In this document: positions 59,247 to 64,000 of the stretch, piece by piece
Layout: each line of letters starts with the position of its first letter
How positions within the stretch are numbered: the first letter of the stretch is position 1
NCBI GenBank assembly: GCA_037176725.1
Contig: JAZBRS010000076.1
Span: 121,601,001-121,665,000 of the forward strand
Direction of reading: 5' to 3'
Source of the DNA: Posidonia oceanica
Taxonomy: Eukaryota; Streptophyta; Magnoliopsida; Alismatales; Posidoniaceae
Length of the DNA: 64,000 bases
Translations under genes and position numbers: made by a program
Notes under the pieces: generated by a model
The model's input: only the letters and a program-made list of their open reading frames with translations
Told to the model about the DNA's origin: nothing
Database searches by the model: none

Positions 59247-59319
59247 CTGGCCAACGCGTCCTTGGCATCGAAAGCAGAGGGTGATGACAAGATTATCGTG
59301 CTTGTCAGACGAGTAGTTT

Positions 59320-60010
59320 GGGGTACCAGCCCGCTAGGGACTCAGCTGAGGATGATCAGCTGAGGAGGATGATAGGTTGACGGACCTTTCGTCGAGCAGT
59401 TTGGGGTGCCAGCCCGCTGGAGACTCAGCTGGGGATGATCAGCTGAGGAGGATGATAGGTTGACGGACCTTTCGCCGAGCAGTTTGGGGTGCCAGCCCGC
59501 AGGGGACTCAGCTGGGGATGATCAGCTGAGGAGGATGACAGGTTGACGGACCTTTCGCCGAGCAGTTTGGGGTGCCAGCCCGCAGGGGACTCAGCTGGGG
59601 ATGATCAGCTAAGGAGGATGACAGGTTGACGGACCTTTCGCCGAGCAGTTTGGGGTGCCAGCTTGCAGGGGACTCAGTTGGGGATGATCAGCTGAGGAGG
59701 ATGACAGGTTGACGGACCTTTCGCCGAGCAGTTTGGGGTGCCAGCCCGCAGGGGACTCAGCTGGGGATGATCAGCTGAGGAGGATGACAGGTTGACGGAC
59801 CTTTCGTCGAGCAGTTTGGGGTGCCAGCCCGTAGGGGACTAAGCTGGGGATGATCAGCTGAGGAGGATGACAGGTTGACGGACCTTTCGCCGAGCAGTTT
59901 GGGGTGCCAACCTGCAGGGGACTCAGCTGGGGATGATCAGCTGAGGAGGATGACAGGTTGACGGACCTTTCGCCGAGCAGTTTGGGGTGCTAGCCCGTAG
60001 AGGATGATGA
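59320..60010. repeat. 83-bp tandem repeat specific to element 2, about 8 units
   Basis: The marker GA(T/C)AGGTTGACGGACCT starts at 59371, 59454, 59537, 59620, 59703, 59786, 59869 and 59952, every step exactly 83 bp. Each unit also carries GAGCAGTTTGGGGTGCCAGC and GGGGATGATCAGCTGAGGAG. Element 1 has only one to one and a half equivalents at about 18831-18930. This is a clear lineage-specific amplification, with little divergence between units, so it is young. Confidence 0.95.
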
Positions 60011-60335
60011 TCCAGCTGGGGGCGATCAGCTGGGGACGCCAGATGGCGTAGCTTGACGACGCGGGTCCGCAGAGGTTCTGGACTCCAGATTGGGTGCTGG
60101 GGACTTTGCTGCATTGTGATGGCTGCAAGTCTGGCCAGAGGGCCTGAGATGATGATGATAATGAATATGCAATGCATTGAACAGTCTTGAAGTGCAAGCA
60201 GATAGCAGAAACAGTTTTTTTCATTGATAAAGCTTGATGAGTACAATGCCTGTGGCAGGCCAAAAGATGTACAGCATGACTTGAAAGAAGACCACATGAT
60301 GATTGCACAATGGCCTAGTCAGTCTGGGCCTTCTT

Positions 60336-61517
60336 CTACTGCCTGGAGACGGGGAATAGGGGGCCGCCTGGCGGGACCTCAGAAATAGGCCAGAGCTCTC
60401 GGACTTCAGCTTCATATTCTGGGGTGCATCCTACACCTCTCACTACTGCAATGTCTGTTGATTGGACCCCATGCTGTATCAGACTAGCGAGCTTCTTGGT
60501 CGGGGCAGTTGTGCTGAGAGGGTACATCTGTAGAAGCTCAGGCGCTGTACTGTCAATGAAGGCGCCCTACCGGAAGCCGAACTGGCGCATGACCCTGATT
60601 GGATGGTACTCTATGCCCGCTGCGAAGCCTGGTAGAATGATCAGCCGTGCGTCGCGTGCGCTGAAGAAGACAGTAAATGGCTCAGCTACAGAGGGGACAA
60701 TACACCAGGTTATAGCGTTGTCAGTCAGTGCTGATAGCTTCTCGTATACTTCTTTGACGCTCTTTTCTGTCTTGGCACGGGCGCTGCTGCAGTAAGCTTC
60801 AAAGGCATGCACTTGAGGGCGCAAGAGGTTCGTCTCTAAGTGCGCGGTCAGCCAGACTTGTATGAGTGCTCCGCAATCGTGGAAGTGGCGGCAGCGATGA
60901 GAGATGCGGTCCAGCCCGCGATAGGTCTCTGCCAGGACAACTGGTGCCAGGTCTATGTGCTGGGTCACCACAGTTAATGCAATTTCTGCAACCTCAATGG
61001 CCACCGTTAGTCGGCCATGAGTAAAGATCAGCTCGCCTAGGAAGCGGATAACAAATCCTTGGAGCCACAGCTCATCTCCGAGTTCTGCGCGCTTATTCAT
61101 GATATCATCGAAGTGCGCAAGGCGAAGCATAGGTTCAGGCCCACTGGTGCAGATTAGTTTCTGTTGGCAGGTTCGAGTGGGGAGCCCAGTTAGCTAGCTC
61201 AGGACCTTGAGATATCCATCTCGCCTCATGAAAACAGGCGGTCCCAGGATCTTGGAGAAGCCGCAGATCCGACGCACCTCTTCCAGTGTAGGTGTCAGCT
61301 CAGTTTTGCCAAAGCGAAAGACATGGTGCGCCGGTTTCCAGAATCTTGCGGCGGCACACAGAAGGTGACGGCTGACTTCCACGTCAGCGGCTTTCAGCAG
61401 TTTAGTTGGGACCCCCCAGAGGCGCAGCTTCTCACAGTCTTCCTGAGTGAGCCTGCTGATCCATTCTCGTAGGGTTTCCGAGCAATGTGCGGGAGTCAGC
61501 AGAGTTGGGAAGCCCAT
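60336..61517 (-). pseudogene. Accessory ORF of element 2, DUF7745/plant-mobile-domain-like, interrupted
   Basis: Homologue of 19287-20405, starting with the same MGFPTLLTPAH. It carries the same TELTPTLEEVRRICGF and SHRCRHF motifs, all in one frame. It is broken by TAG at 61194-61196 (element 1 has CAA) and at 60567-60569 (element 1 has CAG), and ends at TAG/TAA-type stop 60336-60338, some sixteen codons beyond element 1's stop. The different stop positions in the two copies show that the ancestral ORF was intact and that each copy decayed on its own. Conservation of the frame between diverged copies supports a real protein. Confidence 0.7.
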
Positions 61518-63021
61518 TGCGCTGATCGCAGAGACACAGGCTGATAGTTGCAGCGCTTGAAGGTACTTGCTATCAATAAACAGTCAGATCTCGCAGGTAT
61601 GTAATCATTGACAACAAGCAGAAGCTGAGACTGAAAATGTAGTTCCATATGCATCATAGCAGTCAATAACAGAACATAGCAATTAAGCACAAATAGGCAA
61701 GGGGATTATGCAGCAGTCTTGCGAACACGGGGGCGAGGGCCGGCAGGAGATCTGGACCAGCGCAGTTCGAGTGGCGTCGATATGCTCTGCTGGGGAGGAG
61801 TACTGTCTCAGGGCCGAAGCGCGTTGCAGAGCGGGAGAAATTGATAGGAAAAGGGATGATAGAAGAAGATGCATGTATGCATGATGCAGGTGATATGCTT
61901 ATGAAGATGAGTAGTATGCTTAGATGAATGAGCATGCTTGGATAAATGAGTATGCTTGGATGGGTGAGTATGCTTGGATGCCCTCAGCATAGGGAGTGCT
62001 TTGGTGCCCGCTGCAAAGGAAGGGAGTGGTCCCTGACTCACTGGGCCCTACCTAGACTCTTGGCTTGCTGGTGGCGCTCCGGAACAGGTGTTGGCATTGT
62101 ACAGGTGGTGGTGTGATGAGGACAGGCCATTTGGCCAAACTCTCAAGACCTACACCTATTCTTTCAGCTCTCTTTTTTGATTGATTTCTCCCTCATAGGT
62201 ATGCAGTCTTTCTCTGCCCCTAGCCAGGAGAAGGGTGAGTGTTCGCTCTTGAAGGGATGTGGTAGATTCTTTTAAGCTCGACATGCTAGGGGTCTCTAGT
62301 GAAGCATGGGGGATAATGGTGCCTGTGTTTTTTGGGCTGGATTTTTTTCTTCTTCTTTTTTTGTTTGTTGTTTCCTTTTCTTTTTTTTTCTTTTTTTTTT
62401 TTTTTGCTTGCTTTTTTCTTTTTTTTTTTGGTTTTTGTTCTATCTCTTTTCTTTTTTTTTTTGCTTGTTGTTTTGCTTTTCTCTTCTTTATTTTCAGGCT
62501 TTTGCTATCCCCATTTTGGTGGCAAAAGGAGGGTGTTTGAAATGTAATGGATTTAGGTTTTGAGTCTGCTATGTGATGGGTAGAAGGAGCAGGGTTAGAC
62601 TGCACACCCCTATCTCTAGGGCCGGCTTTTGTCTTCGTCTTCTGTTCCTTGGATGTGCCCAAACCTAGGTGTTTACTCTCGCTTTTTCCAGACTCACATC
62701 CTAACATTTTTTCTCCCTCAGAGGTGTATGTCCTTGCGAGATTAGGCGGTTCGCCTGTCCTCGTTGGTGGTGGCTCCCTCACTAGCTAAGACATCTGAGT
62801 AGTGCCAGGTGAGGTAGGGTGACTCTTTCCAGAGCAGGCAAGCACTTTCGGTTTTCATCACCAGGCAAAAGATACAATGCTTGAGAGGATGACGATGATG
62901 ATTTCGGAGAGAGAGAATGCAAGAGTTGAAAGGATGACTATGATGATTTGAAAAGATGTGGCAGGAGGCGAGAATGCGAGTGCAAGTGGGAGAAGGGCAT
63001 CTGCAACGGGGCCACTTTCGG
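61518..63021 (-). other. Untranslated interval between integrase and accessory ORF, element 2
   Basis: Counterpart of 20406-21892. It contains a long T-rich tract on the plus strand (about 62335-62465) with runs of up to about seventeen T, read as Lys codons on the minus strand. The open frame at 62156-62782 is largely that tract and I do not call it a gene. Further tracts of GATGACGATGATGATTT type lie near 62890-62950. Confidence 0.6.
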
Positions 63022-64000
63022 CTACTGATAGTACTTCTTTAGATAGCAGAGGTTGACGGGCTTAGACTGCTCGACCCGGTCCATATCCTCAAGAGTTGCA
63101 GCGCCTCCCGAAAAGATCTGCTTGACCACGAAGGGGCCACGCCAGTTGGGTCGGAATTTCCCTCGACCGTCAGGCAAATGAATGGCGTGCAAGACAAGGT
63201 CCCCTGGCCAAAAGTTTCTAGGTTGGACCTTTTTCAAGATTGCTCTGGCCATCCGCTTCTGATAGCAGTGAGCGTTGTGCATAGCTTGCAGTCTGCGCTC
63301 ATCAATTAAGTTCAATTGGATGCAGCGGTCTTCGACCCATTCTGCCTCTTCCAACCCAGCTTCTCGTAGGATCCGCAGAGAGGGGATCTCTACTTCAACA
63401 GGCAACACCGCTTCCATTCCGTACACCAGAGAGTACGGGGTGGCTCTTGTAGAGGTCTGGATTGATGTCCTGTACGCCCAGAGTGCGTACGGGAGCTTGT
63501 CGTGCCAATCCTTGTGGGTTTCTGCCATTTTCTTCAGAATCTTGACAATGTTCTTGTTTGCAGACTCCACGGCTCCATTCATCTGTGGCCGATAGGGCGA
63601 GGATCGATGATGCTTGATCTTGAGATTTTGCAGGAATTCCTCGATCCTTTTGGCAATGAAGTTTGTGCCATTATCAGAGATGACTGAGTGCGGGACCCCA
63701 TATCGGGCAATGATATTGTTCTTGATAAACTTTTCTGTTGCCACAGCGGTGACTGTCTTATAAGAGGCTGCTTCCACCCACTTGGTAAAATAATCGATCG
63801 CTACCAGAATGTAACGATGACCATTTGAAGCGGCTGGGTGGACGGCGCCAATGACATCGATCCCCTAGGTGGAGAAAGGCCATGGCGAAGACATGTTATG
63901 CAGCTGTTGTGGGGGGGCCTTGATGAAGTTACCATGGATCTGGTAGTTGTGGCATCTGTGCACGAACCGGCAGCAGTCCGCTTCCATGGTCTACCAGAAA
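63022..64000 (-). pseudogene. Integrase of element 2, partial at the window edge, interrupted
   Basis: C-terminal two thirds of the Tat integrase. The second Asp (SDNGTNF) and the Glu (AVESANK) of the catalytic set and the GPF module are intact, and the first Asp is present next to a stop. TAG at 63865-63867 replaces the Trp just before GID, and TAG at 63991-63993 replaces a Gln. Element 1 has TGG and CAG there. The second zinc-finger Cys has become Tyr (TGC to TAC, near 63943). Upstream domains lie beyond the window. Confidence 0.92.

Larger units (their letters stand above)
51472..64000 (-). mobile_element. Retrotransposon 2: diverged Tat-clade element, cut by the window end
   Basis: Same order as element 1, read from its 3' end: LTR, PPT, 27-bp and 35-bp minisatellites, conserved hairpin, an extra 83-bp array, accessory ORF, untranslated interval, then integrase running off the window. 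Orientation is again minus. LTR and internal sequence are clearly homologous to element 1 but more diverged than element 1's two LTRs are from each other, so this is a separate insertion of a related subfamily. The visible ORFs have four stops not shared with element 1. Whether the PBS, second LTR and target duplication exist cannot be seen. Confidence 0.92.

Noticed and set aside
1..64000. tRNA, rRNA, telomere repeats or a host single-copy gene
   Set aside because: I looked for cloverleaf-like tRNA arms, rRNA-like stretches, TTTAGGG runs and non-transposon domains and saw none. Short or degenerate RNA genes could still be missed without a search.

Overview
This window is repetitive nuclear DNA from a seed plant, probably an angiosperm. 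The species cannot be named from the sequence. It holds no ordinary single-copy gene. There are two kinds of material: a long tandem satellite array, and two very large Ty3/gypsy LTR retrotransposons inserted into it. The plant assignment rests on the Tat-clade polyprotein (a vestigial RNase H followed by a second archaeal-type RNase H, then an integrase with a GPF module and no chromodomain), the tRNA-Arg-type primer binding site and the LTRs of about 6 kb.

Layout. 1-10273: satellite block A, an 81-bp unit made of related 42-bp and 39-bp half-units. 10274-37818: retrotransposon 1, 27,545 bp, minus strand, flanked by a perfect 5-bp duplication CATAG. 37819-51471: satellite block B, a direct continuation of block A. 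51472-64000: retrotransposon 2, a diverged relative of element 1, also minus strand, cut by the window edge inside its integrase.

Element 1, in its own sense (right to left): 5' LTR 37818-31723; PBS 31721-31704; a 1.3-kb leader; gag-protease 30392-26059; a linker ORF; RT and RNase H; archaeal-type RNase H; integrase ending at 21893; an untranslated stretch; an accessory ORF with a DUF7745/plant-mobile-like sequence 20405-19287; a 3' region of about 2.7 kb packed with minisatellites and inverted repeats; the polypurine tract; and the 3' LTR 16579-10274. Its coding regions carry many in-frame stops, almost all TAG, and several frameshifts, so it cannot be autonomous now. The part of element 2 that is visible has the same order, with its own different stops and an extra 83-bp tandem array.

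The most interesting signals are structural. (1) Both satellite half-units carry a perfect 7-bp inverted repeat around the same 7-nt loop, and the arms differ between half-units by one compensatory pair. (2) The 27-bp minisatellite in the 3' region of both elements has the same skeleton as the satellite half-unit (GATAG, nine bases, CTATCA, then CTGGCG), in the same orientation, which suggests the satellite came from a Tat 3' region. (3) The two elements sit in the same orientation, one base apart in half-unit phase, and only about 122 bp apart in higher-order-repeat coordinates. (4) The minisatellite is organised into about 160-bp cassettes bracketed by inverted repeats that are conserved in both elements. 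(5) The stop codons form a consistent CHG-context transition signature.

All repeat counts and similarities were judged by eye. LTR divergence, copy numbers and family names need computation.
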